A stretch of DNA of 32,334 nucleotides, taken from contig NZ_JAFREL010000010.1 of assembly GCF_017377655.1 (NCBI RefSeq), positions 1-32,334 on the forward strand, written 5' to 3'. Every line of letters begins with the position of its first letter. Position 1 is the stretch's first letter. A model generated the notes under the pieces. It did not search any database and was not told the origin of the DNA. It worked only from the letters and a program-made list of their open reading frames with translations. Below, one piece after another: positions 15,919 to 23,548 of this stretch. The stretch is from Candidatus Enterococcus ferrettii. Lineage in GTDB: Bacteria > Bacillota > Bacilli > Lactobacillales > Enterococcaceae. Position numbers and translations under genes: made by a program.

Positions 15919-16560
15919 ATGAGAAATCAAAAGAAGAAATTACGACTCATTTATGTAGGATTCACTATTGCTCTTGTCCTTCTATTGATTGGCGGCGGGT
16001 ATTTTGTCTATGCGGCAATGACAGCACAGGATCAAAAAGCCAATGATTTTCAAGTTGGGCAGGTAGAGACAAAGCTATTGGAAGACTTTACTGGTGTCAC
16101 TGAAATAGAGACAGGTAAAGACGTTAAGAAGGAAGTCCTGATTGAAAATACTGGAACGATCAAACAGTTCATTCGTGTGATGGTTTTGCCTGAAGTTCGA
16201 GCACCGATTGTCGGGGATACCAATAAACAAGTATTGCCCTTAGTAATAGGCAAAGACCTTCTTTTAGAGAACATGGCAACAGCTGATTGGAAAGATGGTG
16301 GTGATGGATATTACTACTACATCAAAGATGCTGTGGAACCTAAAAAAAAGACCAGTAAATTGTTCGAATCCATTAAGTTATCGAACAGTTTAGCTAAACA
16401 GTACGATGCAACAGCGTTCTCTATTTATTTAAAGGTAGAGACAGTCAATTGTGCAGAATTCGCTTATCGGGATGCTTGGTGGCAAGGAAACACACCCACC
16501 GATCAACCGTTAAAAACTATTGATGATGTATTGAAGATGAAGGTGGAAAATCAAATATAA
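15919..16560 (+). CDS. SipW-dependent exported protein, third and smallest substrate
   Basis: In this 213-residue protein a lysine-rich start and hydrophobic helix (about 9-33) lead to VYAAMTAQDQKANDF, the expected processing area. The mature part follows the same plan as the other two: KKEVLIENTGTIKQFIRVMV, DGGDGYYYYIKDAVEPKK, and a conserved end WWQGNTPT. AGGAGG lies about 8 bp upstream of the ATG. It could be a TapA-like assembly or anchoring subunit by analogy with tapA-sipW-tasA of Bacillus. That analogy is positional, not sequence-based. Confidence 0.85.
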   Translation: MRNQKKKLRLIYVGFTIALVLLLIGGGYFVYAAMTAQDQKANDFQVGQVETKLLEDFTGVTEIETGKDVKKEVLIENTGTIKQFIRVMVLPEVRAPIVGDTNKQVLPLVIGKDLLLENMATADWKDGGDGYYYYIKDAVEPKKKTSKLFESIKLSNSLAKQYDATAFSIYLKVETVNCAEFAYRDAWWQGNTPTDQPLKTIDDVLKMKVENQI

Positions 16561-16615
16561 GGACATAGAAACCTATGTCCTTTCTAACTAAATCAACACT
16601 CATGAGGTGAGTGTT
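16561..16615 (+). terminator. two consecutive hairpins between substrate genes and the large gene
   Basis: GGACATAG/CTATGTCC (16561-16580) starts on the base after the stop codon and is followed by TTTCT. AACACTCA/TGAGTGTT (16595-16615) follows. Copy B has an equivalent first hairpin (32286-32307), and GCACTCATGA at the window end matches the start of the second. They are likely a partial terminator or mRNA 3'-end barrier lowering expression of the downstream genes. Confidence 0.65.
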
Positions 16616-16665
16616 TTACAACTAAAGCATTGACTTGATGAGTATTGTGGGAAGGGGGTAAAACA

Positions 16666-19600
16666 GTGAACAAGAAGAGAAACGTTGGTGCATTGTTTGC
16701 CAATAAGAGAGTGAAAAAAAGTATCGGAGTATTTTTGATTTTAGCAGTGATAGGTATTTGTTCAGTGTTCGGAATGAACAGTTTTAAAGATAAAAAAGAA
16801 GAAGTATCTGCACATCCGACAAATACGATTAGGTTAGATGAAGGTGGAGCGAATGAGTTTGAGATTCCTATAAATGCTTCAAATTTGGTTGAGCAATCTT
16901 TGATTGATAAGTTTTCTCCGTCCGATGGATATGTGCAAGGAAATAGTGGAACAATTCCCATTTTAACGAAAGGTAAAGTTGATGCATTTTGGAGTAATCC
17001 GGTAAATATACCTGAATTACCTGTCGGTTGGGCTATTAGAGACGTAAGAAAAACCCAAGGGGGGAATTATTTTGTTCTTTTAGGCGCAGGAGGCACCAAC
17101 GTAGGAGGAGTTGTATGTGTGTGCATTATCAATTCATCGGGAGAATGTCTTTACAAGAGTGCACAAGGAGATTTGAAAGCTGTAGCAGATCGTGTAGATA
17201 CTAAGTTATTTTCTATTGCTAACGGTACAGACTTTTTAGTAGGTACTAGTGGGGAAAATTATTATAGATATACACTTTCTGCTGAAACAACAAATTCAGT
17301 TACAGTTGCAAGGAAATCTGTCGCTGTTACCTCTGGAAAAACACCCAAAGAGGTTCTAGGTGTAGGATATTTAACAATTGCTGATTCTACTTTGAATGAC
17401 ACTACACAAACTTTTCTTGCAGGAGGAATCTATTTTGATGACAGAACTCTGTATAATGGAAAGGCATCTGTACTTTTTAGAGTTCCAATTGGTACTTTAT
17501 TTATCAATGGTTGGAATTCTGCAACATCTAGTTTTCAATCAAATGCTAAACATGAATACTCTTTGGCAACTATGATTCCTCCGAATGCTGAGGATAAATC
17601 TAAAACAAAATACGGATATGTGTCTGTTGATTCCACTACGATAACCAGCGATCATGTATATGGTATTTTTCAATATGTTGCTGGTGATCCAGGTAAAGGA
17701 ATGAATAAGAGAACAGTTCAAATTTTTGATAAAACTAAGTCTATTGTAGAGCATGGGAAAGAAGTAAAACCGATAAGAGCTGCATATGAGAATGATTACA
17801 GGTATGGAAAGATATATATGATAGACGAACTATGCACTGAGGATGAAATCTATTTTTTCTCCAGAGAACAAACAGAAAGTAAATTAATAAGGATGGGGCT
17901 AGGTGGGACCTACCCATTAGAGGTCATTAAAACGTATCCTGCAAATACAATACTAAATTTTGTAGAAAATCCAGATGATCCAACCCAGCTTTTCTATTTT
18001 GGGTCTGCTAGTTCGTTAACAGGAGAACTCTATCATCCCGTTCTATCAACAGTATTAACAGGTAATAATTTTTACGTACAAGGAATTGTAGAAGCTGACT
18101 TTGATCGAAAATCAATTTATGCATTTCCGATTGATACGGAGATTTTACCTGACTTTATGAAACAAGGTGATGGAAAAGCCCTTATTTTCGGGCAAACAGA
18201 TTCGATTAACAAGCGATTTATCGATGAACATCATCGCGTAGAAGAGACAGGAACAATTTACAGTAATAGTATTCCAGCTACCAATAAAAAGGAAGCTTTT
18301 CTAGGAGTTGTAGAGGCTAAAGATGACTATCCACCAGCTATTAAGGTCAAGAATAATATAGATATCAATCTTGCCGATGCGGATTTGAAAAGCACCGATA
18401 AAAATGCTTTCGGGTGGACATGTTTAGATAATTGGTTGATTACTGGTAGTAAAAATGGCAATCTTGATGACACCAATTCAGTGAATGTTTTTGATCATAT
18501 GGATTCTGCGAATATAGATTTAGGCCAAACATGGCTCGAAAAACGTATCAATCGAAATCCTAAAAATATAACTGCAGATATTGAATGGGAAAAATTAGGC
18601 TTTGATATTAATAAAGCCGGTCCTCAAGAAGTGACCTATTTTGTTACCGATTCTGAATGGCAAACAAGTACTGTTTCAAGATTGATTAATAAGAAAACCC
18701 CTCAAACATTTGAGGAAGATGATTATGTGTTTGATGCACAGAATTTTCATGTGCCGCTAAATGGTATTGATACAACAATACCTAATGCGAATAAATTCAA
18801 AGAATTTGCGAAGACGATGGCTTGGAATCAAGAGACTGGAGATATTGATGAGGATGGAACAGATAGCAGTAAACTATCTGGAAAAGTGGAAGTGGATGCT
18901 GCACAGCTGAAAACTTTGCGCGAAGCCACCGTCGCTAAGCCTTACCCAGTTGATGTGACCTATAAGCCAAAAGCAGGAATAGAAATAAAGAATCGGGTTT
19001 GGGTATTCGTGACCACAAAAAATACTTTGCCGAATAGCGAGACAAATCCCAAAGTAACCCCGGTGGATACCAACGGTGTGGTTTATTATGCAGATGATTA
19101 TTCCTTACCGTTTCGTTTAAGAGGCGTTCATACTGATGCTGATATTTTGGACCGAGGCAATGTGCGTGTTTATGACTATTACGACTCTACTCATGAAACA
19201 GCTGCTGAATTACCTGTATTAGCAGATAAGACGACCAACTTTGCAAAACTACAAGTAGTCAAACTTAATGCGATTAATTCAGCTGCCCAACCAGGATTAA
19301 TTGATTCTAGTCCACCAGATGGTGCAGCTATGATTCGTTACGAATGGGATGGACCTGTGGATGGCAATCATCAATTAGGAACGACGAAACCTACTTTGGG
19401 TGGATTAGATGTCACTCTTACTGGCGATATTCTTATAAATGTGCGCCAAGTTGTTGTAGGCGGCTCGAATCAATTGGTCGTACCAGAAGAAGGCTACTTA
19501 AGAATGGCGACGAATGATTACGACGGACTTTTGGGAGCCACAAAGGAAAATGCGGATCAACTACGACAGGTAAGAATTTCATCAGGAAAGAATACCGATA

Positions 19601-19929
19601 ATCCTGCTTTTGAAACAATTGCTATGAATGTAGATCATATGGACGATCCGCTGGATGAATTGGATTTGAAGCTGATCATTCCTGAATATTATGAAATAGT
19701 AGGCAACTATCTGACCTTGGGAAGGGCAGATCCAAATGGCGCAAGTCATGTAGGGAAAACAGAAGCAGACAAGAATTGGGCGTCATTGATCTTCCAACGA
19801 GATGATCTTTACAATGATGAAGAATACTTTATCACCATCTATCTTAAACCGAAGCTGAATCAGGAAGGTCCTCAACCATACAGTTGGGATTACAAGAAGA
19901 ATGATCTAGGGAAAATCAAAACCAAATAA
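16666..19929 (+). CDS. large exported protein of matrix operon A
   Basis: This 1087-residue protein has a positively charged N-terminus and one hydrophobic segment (about 22-40, IGVFLILAVIGICSVFGM), either a signal sequence or an anchor. The first half (about 80-520) is beta-rich with propeller-like repeats of short strands and surface loops. The second half contains Ig-like, cell-surface-type modules (QEVTYFVTDSEWQTSTVSRL, KPYPVDVTYKPKAGIEIKN, NRVWVFVTTKNTLP), as in other enterococcal and listerial surface proteins. No LPXTG motif or C-terminal helix is present. GTG 16666 is chosen because GGAAGGGGG lies 8 bp upstream. An earlier in-frame TTG at 16645 would lack a site. It is probably a matrix-associated adhesin or structural protein. 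The copy B counterpart would lie beyond the window. Confidence 0.82.
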   Translation: MNKKRNVGALFANKRVKKSIGVFLILAVIGICSVFGMNSFKDKKEEVSAHPTNTIRLDEGGANEFEIPINASNLVEQSLIDKFSPSDGYVQGNSGTIPILTKGKVDAFWSNPVNIPELPVGWAIRDVRKTQGGNYFVLLGAGGTNVGGVVCVCIINSSGECLYKSAQGDLKAVADRVDTKLFSIANGTDFLVGTSGENYYRYTLSAETTNSVTVARKSVAVTSGKTPKEVLGVGYLTIADSTLNDTTQTFLAGGIYFDDRTLYNGKASVLFRVPIGTLFINGWNSATSSFQSNAKHEYSLATMIPPNAEDKSKTKYGYVSVDSTTITSDHVYGIFQYVAGDPGKGMNKRTVQIFDKTKSIVEHGKEVKPIRAAYENDYRYGKIYMIDELCTEDEIYFFSREQTESKLIRMGLGGTYPLEVIKTYPANTILNFVENPDDPTQLFYFGSASSLTGELYHPVLSTVLTGNNFYVQGIVEADFDRKSIYAFPIDTEILPDFMKQGDGKALIFGQTDSINKRFIDEHHRVEETGTIYSNSIPATNKKEAFLGVVEAKDDYPPAIKVKNNIDINLADADLKSTDKNAFGWTCLDNWLITGSKNGNLDDTNSVNVFDHMDSANIDLGQTWLEKRINRNPKNITADIEWEKLGFDINKAGPQEVTYFVTDSEWQTSTVSRLINKKTPQTFEEDDYVFDAQNFHVPLNGIDTTIPNANKFKEFAKTMAWNQETGDIDEDGTDSSKLSGKVEVDAAQLKTLREATVAKPYPVDVTYKPKAGIEIKNRVWVFVTTKNTLPNSETNPKVTPVDTNGVVYYADDYSLPFRLRGVHTDADILDRGNVRVYDYYDSTHETAAELPVLADKTTNFAKLQVVKLNAINSAAQPGLIDSSPPDGAAMIRYEWDGPVDGNHQLGTTKPTLGGLDVTLTGDILINVRQVVVGGSNQLVVPEEGYLRMATNDYDGLLGATKENADQLRQVRISSGKNTDNPAFETIAMNVDHMDDPLDELDLKLIIPEYYEIVGNYLTLGRADPNGASHVGKTEADKNWASLIFQRDDLYNDEEYFITIYLKPKLNQEGPQPYSWDYKKNDLGKIKTK

Positions 19930-19953
19930 ACGAAAGAGTCGAGGAGTGATGCA

Positions 19954-20133
19954 GTGGTCTATTTATTGTTACTGGTGCTAGGCCTGATTGTATTGGTCCA
20001 AAGCTATTTACTATTCTCGTTGATGAAAGGTCAACGGGAGTTACAGGAAAAAGTAACCCGACTGCTGCGAACAAAGCAGCGTCGGGAACCTGAAAGACGA
20101 AAAACTTCGACAGAAAGAGGAAGGACACGATGA
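19954..20133 (+). CDS. 59-aa single-helix membrane protein with basic tail
   Basis: GTG 19954, with GAGGAG about 8 bp upstream, opens a frame reading VYLLLLVLGLIVLVQSYLLF, then SLMKGQRELQEKVTRLLRTK, then a Arg/Glu/Lys tail ending in RGRTR. It has one N-terminal membrane helix, a short amphipathic helix and a strongly basic cytosolic end. The stop overlaps the next start (ATGA), so translation is coupled to the resolvase-like gene. It is too short for usual gene-calling cut-offs. Its plan (helix plus basic tail) echoes the 104-residue protein earlier in the operon. Confidence 0.72.
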   Translation: MVYLLLLVLGLIVLVQSYLLFSLMKGQRELQEKVTRLLRTKQRREPERRKTSTERGRTR

Positions 20134-20873
20134 ATCTTGGCTATGCACGGGGATATCAGATTACCCAACAATTGGATATGCTGGAGGATTATCCAGTGGA
20201 CGAACTCTTTTCAGATGGGGCACAGGAGGTGGAGGCGTTGAATTCCCCCACCAGTGAGTTCCAAGCTTTACTAAGTTTCGCTCAGCCGGGCGATCATCTA
20301 GTACTAGCCTCATGGGAAGTAATTTCTCGGGACTATCGACAGCTGCTGGCTTGTTTGGAACAGCTGGAAACTTTGGAAGTGACTCTGGATGTATTGAATT
20401 TGCCTCAGTTGAGTATTGAAGAATGGCGCGAAATTTTTCGTTGGTCGCTGCGGAACGATCGGCTGCTTCATCCGATCCTAGTGAGGGCTGGCAAGGAACG
20501 CGATCGTAGTAAAGATGCCTATTCTTTATTCAGTAAAGAGCCTGAAGCACGCAAACTGTACCGGGAAATCATTTGGTTACTGGTGGAGAAAAATTCAGTC
20601 CGTCAAGTGGCCCAACAAAAGCGCGTCCCCATTGAAACGACATACCGTATCCAACAAGAGTTAAAGCAACTTCAGCTGGCAATCATCCTAGTTATTTGTT
20701 TCCTACTGGCAATTTTTAGTATTAAGCTGGCAGAGTCGTATTTTGATCAATTGTGGATTCAGGTCGCAATTTGTGTGATAGTGACGTTAGTTATTCTATG
20801 GAATGTATTGATTGATACTGAAGAATCTGAAGCTAAGCCGCCAACTAAAGAAAAGAAAGTTTCAAAAACATAG
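20130..20873 (+). CDS. membrane-tethered, catalytically dead serine-resolvase homologue
   Basis: Residues 1-105 follow the resolvase fold (NLGYARGYQITQQLDMLEDY, FQALLSFAQPGDHLVLASWE). However, the catalytic Ser of YARVS is replaced (YARGY, Tyr at the Ser position), and the LDRLGR motif reads WEVISR, losing one of two active-site arginines. Residues 145-180 keep a resolvase-type helix-turn-helix (SVRQVAQQKRVPIETTYRIQ). Two hydrophobic helices follow (about 185-202 and 210-228), then a charged tail. A full resolvase can therefore bind DNA or dimerise but not cut it, and it is held at the membrane. It overlaps the preceding gene by 4 bp. A regulatory or DNA-tethering role is inferred. Confidence 0.82.
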   Translation: MNLGYARGYQITQQLDMLEDYPVDELFSDGAQEVEALNSPTSEFQALLSFAQPGDHLVLASWEVISRDYRQLLACLEQLETLEVTLDVLNLPQLSIEEWREIFRWSLRNDRLLHPILVRAGKERDRSKDAYSLFSKEPEARKLYREIIWLLVEKNSVRQVAQQKRVPIETTYRIQQELKQLQLAIILVICFLLAIFSIKLAESYFDQLWIQVAICVIVTLVILWNVLIDTEESEAKPPTKEKKVSKT

Positions 20874-20879
20874 AAAGAA

Positions 20880-20890
20880 GGGGAATCCCC
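20880..20890 (+). promoter_or_regulatory. GGGG-AAT-CCCC palindrome over the ribosome site of the regulator gene
   Basis: A perfect 4-bp GC stem abuts the ATG at 20891 and includes the GGGG of its Shine-Dalgarno sequence (GAAGGGG). It could dampen translation. Confidence 0.4.
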
Positions 20891-21649
20891 ATGCAACATG
20901 TACTTATTTTAACGAAGAATACCATGACCGAAGAAACCATTATTAGCAAGCTGCAGCGAATGGACTGTGAAATTTTGTGTTCCACTGACATGCTTTGGCG
21001 CTTGCAGAAAGGCTCCATTACTCCCTTTATTTCTTATTTTCAGTGGGTCATCTTGAGCGAAAGTCTGTGCCATTCAGAAGTAGAGCAGCTACTAAGTCTG
21101 TTAAAAAACTATCCGCTCATGGTTCTACGCATTGTAGAGAACGATCCCAACGAAGAAGACCAAGCGTATTGGCGTGAACAGGGAATTGCGGAATGGCTGA
21201 CGAAGGATACCAGCTATGAGAGTCTGCGGGAAAAAATGAACGAACTGAACAACCAACTAGAACAAAAAACAGCTTTCGGAAATCAGATCCTATCCTTCCC
21301 TAGCCAAAGCGAACATATAGAACAGAATGACTTAAAGCGGTTGTTAAAGAGTTTCTCAAAGACAGAACGGAAAGTGTTCGAATGTCTGATTGAAGCCTAT
21401 CCGAAGAGTGGCGTACTGTCTCGTAAAGAATTATGCGACCATCTCTGGCGCGATGGTGATACGCCATCAAATATGAGTCAGCTGTCGTGCTTGATCAATA
21501 AATTAAAGCGCAAGTTTGAACAGCAAGGCATCACTGTTGAAACCATCACGACCTTATGGGGCAGAGGCTACCGGTTTAGTGATGAATTTTATAAGTTCTG
21601 GCAGCAAGAGTCTCACCAGTTGGAAGATTTGTTTTACGCGACAAATTGA
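20891..21649 (+). CDS. winged-helix (OmpR/PhoB-type) regulator with pseudo-receiver
   Basis: This 252-residue protein has an N-terminal half with alternating strands and helices like a response-regulator receiver (HVLILTKNTMTEETIISKLQ) but no phospho-acceptor Asp at the expected strand end (FQWVILSESLC). The C-terminal 100 residues are a winged helix: FSKTERKVFECLIEAYPKSG, LSRKELCDHLWRDG, SQLSCLINKLKRKF, TLWGRGYRFSD. It is the last gene of module A, 17 bp after the resolvase-like gene, and is closed by a strong terminator. It probably controls the module or its switch independently of phosphorylation, but no operator was identified. Confidence 0.85.
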   Translation: MQHVLILTKNTMTEETIISKLQRMDCEILCSTDMLWRLQKGSITPFISYFQWVILSESLCHSEVEQLLSLLKNYPLMVLRIVENDPNEEDQAYWREQGIAEWLTKDTSYESLREKMNELNNQLEQKTAFGNQILSFPSQSEHIEQNDLKRLLKSFSKTERKVFECLIEAYPKSGVLSRKELCDHLWRDGDTPSNMSQLSCLINKLKRKFEQQGITVETITTLWGRGYRFSDEFYKFWQQESHQLEDLFYATN

Positions 21650-21719
21650 TTTTATGAATTCTCAAACAGAGGATTAAATAAGTTATCTAGCATCCGTTTA
21701 AAATTGAATTAAAAGGGAA

Positions 21720-21760
21720 AAGCATCTACGAAAGATTTTTTCGTAGATGCTTCTTTGTGT
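21720..21760. terminator. strong, probably bidirectional terminator ending module A
   Basis: A 13-14-bp perfect stem (AAGCATCTACGAAA / TTTCGTAGATGCTT) is followed by CTTTGTGTT on plus and by TTTTCCCTTTT on minus. It would end operon A and also stop leftward transcripts from switch B. Confidence 0.88.
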
Positions 21761-21941
21761 TAGCCAAACTAAGAGAAATCGATAGATCAAAAGTGATTTT
21801 CATCAATTTTTTTGTTGATCCTAATAAAAATTATGTTTTCATAAGCAGAGAACAATATATAATGTATTGGGGTGTTAGAATTTTATGTAAGTTGAAAAAA
21901 TGATTGAGAAAAGAAAACTAATGATAAGGATATTCTTATTT
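21761..21941. other. AT-rich spacer left of switch B
   Basis: No gene is seen. It contains the 22-nt block 21821-21842 shared with 5909-5930 and marks the left edge of module copy B. Confidence 0.55.
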
Positions 21942-21962
21942 CTTAGTCTAATGAAGACTAAG
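21942..21962 (+). repeat. left inverted repeat / recombination site of switch B
   Basis: Arm CTTAGTCT, centre AATGA, arm AGACTAAG; matches the reverse complement of 23528-23548 at 20 of 21 positions. The arms equal those of switch A, the centre does not. Confidence 0.93.
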
Positions 21963-22018
21963 AGATTCTTTTGTTAAGATAGATGTATTTTTTAATTTGT
22001 TGTTTATTAACAATTCTA

Positions 22019-22047
22019 ATTATAGATTACGAAGAATAAATACGCAA
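22019..22047 (-). promoter_or_regulatory. outward minus-strand promoter of switch B
   Basis: TTGCGT (22042-22047) and TATAAT (22019-22024) are spaced by 17 bp on the minus strand, identical to switch A. The -10 lies 57 bp from the left repeat (59 bp in A). Confidence 0.8.
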
Positions 22048-22151
22048 TATATTTTAAAAAAATAATTAAAATGACTTCTTGTTTCGTTCTCGTAACGATC
22101 GAAGCTGGATGATGTGCTGAAAAAAGTCGGAATAAAAGGTAGTTCTATTTA

Positions 22152-22169
22152 CCGTCAAAAATTCCGTCA
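22152..22169 (+). repeat. left pair of arm-like repeats of switch B
   Basis: CCGTCA at 22152 and 22164, a 12-bp period as in switch A, 24 bp before the recombinase start codon. Confidence 0.65.
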
Positions 22170-22192
22170 CTATATAGAAAGGAATTGATAGT

Positions 22193-23299
22193 ATGCGTAG
22201 AGGTGAAAATATTTATTGGCGTAAAGACAAACGCTGGGAGGGGAGATATCCCAAAGGAAAAAAAGCGAATGGAACAACAAAGTATGGTTCGGTGTATGGC
22301 AAATCGCTGCGGGAGGTCCGAGAAAAGCTTTATCCCTTGAAAGTAAAATATCAGATGATTCAACAGGAACAGGGAGAGTCCGCTATCTCTTTACGAGAAT
22401 GGGTTTATCGATGGCTTCACGCTGTCCAACCAACAATCAAGCAATCGACCTATGCAAATTATGAACATAAACTGGTTCATTATGTTTTGCCAGAAATTGG
22501 AGAGTATGGGTTAAATGAACTGAATGAGCAGGCTGCAGGAGAGCTGCTGGAATCCTTGCAGCTAAAAAAATTGAAGCCCTCCACTATTCAGGTCATCTTT
22601 CGGATTACAACTCAGTGTATAAATTTTGCCATTCGCAAAAAGATGATGAAGGAGAATCCATTTAAGCTGATACAGCTGCCGAAAGTGGTAAAGAAGAGGA
22701 ATCAGGCACTTACTAGACAAGAGCAAAAACGCTTAGAGACAGCAGTGACAAGTGAAGAAACTGGGAAAGGATTGCCTGTTTTGTTGGCTCTTTATGCGGG
22801 ATTACGGATTGGAGAAATAGCAGCACTTGCTTGGAAAGACATTGATTTTGAAAACAATTTGATCCATGTTCATTCGACGTTTCAACGAGTTTTTGGCGTA
22901 GTAGCAGGTAAGAAAACGGAGTTGATTTATACCAGTTCTAAAACAACCTCCTCGATTCGTTCTATCCCGATGAGCAAGAGACTCAAGCAAGTTTTGATAT
23001 GTCAAAGAAAAAAGGCAACGGGCGAATTTGTTGTATCTAAGAGAGAGCAGCCTTTAGAACCACGGCTTTTGACGTATCATTTTCATCGGATCAGAGAGAA
23101 AGCAAAGTTAAAAACTACCCATTTTCATCAGCTTCGTCATACCTTTGCGACGCGCTGTTTGGAAAGTAAAGGGGATATTGTGAGTGTCAGTGCGCTAATG
23201 GGGCATGGATCGACACAGATGACCCTGGATACGTATGCGAGTTCCTTGATGGAGCAACAATTCCATGTTGTTGCGCAAATGGAGAAAGCAGTCGTGTAA
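22193..23299 (+). CDS. tyrosine recombinase of switch B
   Basis: This 368-residue protein aligns without gaps to the recombinase of switch A, with the same catalytic set: R205 (GLRIGE), H312 and R315 (HQLRHTFATR), H338 (LMGHGS), Y348 (LDTYA). The N-terminal arm-binding domain is almost unchanged (MRRGENIYWRKDKRWEGRYP), matching the shared CCGTCA repeats. Differences are spread over the core-binding domain. AAAGGA lies 10 bp before the ATG. It is confined between inverted repeats like its paralogue and is therefore inferred to be a dedicated invertase. Confidence 0.9.
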   Translation: MRRGENIYWRKDKRWEGRYPKGKKANGTTKYGSVYGKSLREVREKLYPLKVKYQMIQQEQGESAISLREWVYRWLHAVQPTIKQSTYANYEHKLVHYVLPEIGEYGLNELNEQAAGELLESLQLKKLKPSTIQVIFRITTQCINFAIRKKMMKENPFKLIQLPKVVKKRNQALTRQEQKRLETAVTSEETGKGLPVLLALYAGLRIGEIAALAWKDIDFENNLIHVHSTFQRVFGVVAGKKTELIYTSSKTTSSIRSIPMSKRLKQVLICQRKKATGEFVVSKREQPLEPRLLTYHFHRIREKAKLKTTHFHQLRHTFATRCLESKGDIVSVSALMGHGSTQMTLDTYASSLMEQQFHVVAQMEKAVV

Positions 23300-23365
23300 A
23301 ACGTTTTCAAAAAAAAACGATTCTCACGCTTTGGAGGAGTTTTTTTGTCTTTTTTATAGTAAACG

Positions 23366-23386
23366 CTTACTGCGAAGGGCGGTAAG
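23366..23386. other. hairpin equivalent to that of switch A
   Basis: CTTACTGC and GCGGTAAG form an 8-bp stem with one G-U pair, at the position of 7477-7498. Confidence 0.5.
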
Positions 23387-23465
23387 TTAGTCAGCACTTT
23401 TTTCTTTATTTTGGTAGTGGATCAAGTGATCGAGAGGTTGGTTTTGCTGCTTACAAACGTTTATT

Positions 23466-23481
23466 CCGTCAAAGGCCGTCA
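23466..23481 (+). repeat. right pair of arm-like repeats of switch B
   Basis: CCGTCA at 23466 and 23476 (10-bp period), 47 bp inside the right repeat, as in switch A. Confidence 0.63.
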
Positions 23482-23527
23482 AAGGACAGTCTTTTTTTAT
23501 TGTCTGAATAGGCTTCTCAAAAGCTTT

Positions 23528-23548
23528 CTTAGTCTTCATTAGACCAAG
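23528..23548 (-). repeat. right inverted repeat / recombination site of switch B
   Basis: Arm CTTAGTCT, centre TCATT (complement of AATGA), arm AGACCAAG; one mismatch to the left repeat. Confidence 0.93.

Larger units (their letters stand above)
21942..23548. mobile_element. predicted invertible promoter segment B (inverton) carrying its own recombinase
   Basis: This 1607-bp segment has the same order and spacing of parts as segment A: left repeat, outward minus-strand promoter, CCGTCA pair, recombinase gene, hairpin, second CCGTCA pair, right repeat. A 100-bp leader to the operon follows. The present orientation again points the promoter away from the operon. Confidence 0.85.

Noticed and set aside
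22149..22177. Promoter TTTACC, 17 bp, TATATA for recombinase B
   Set aside because: The start site would fall on the ribosome binding site, and there is no counterpart in copy A.
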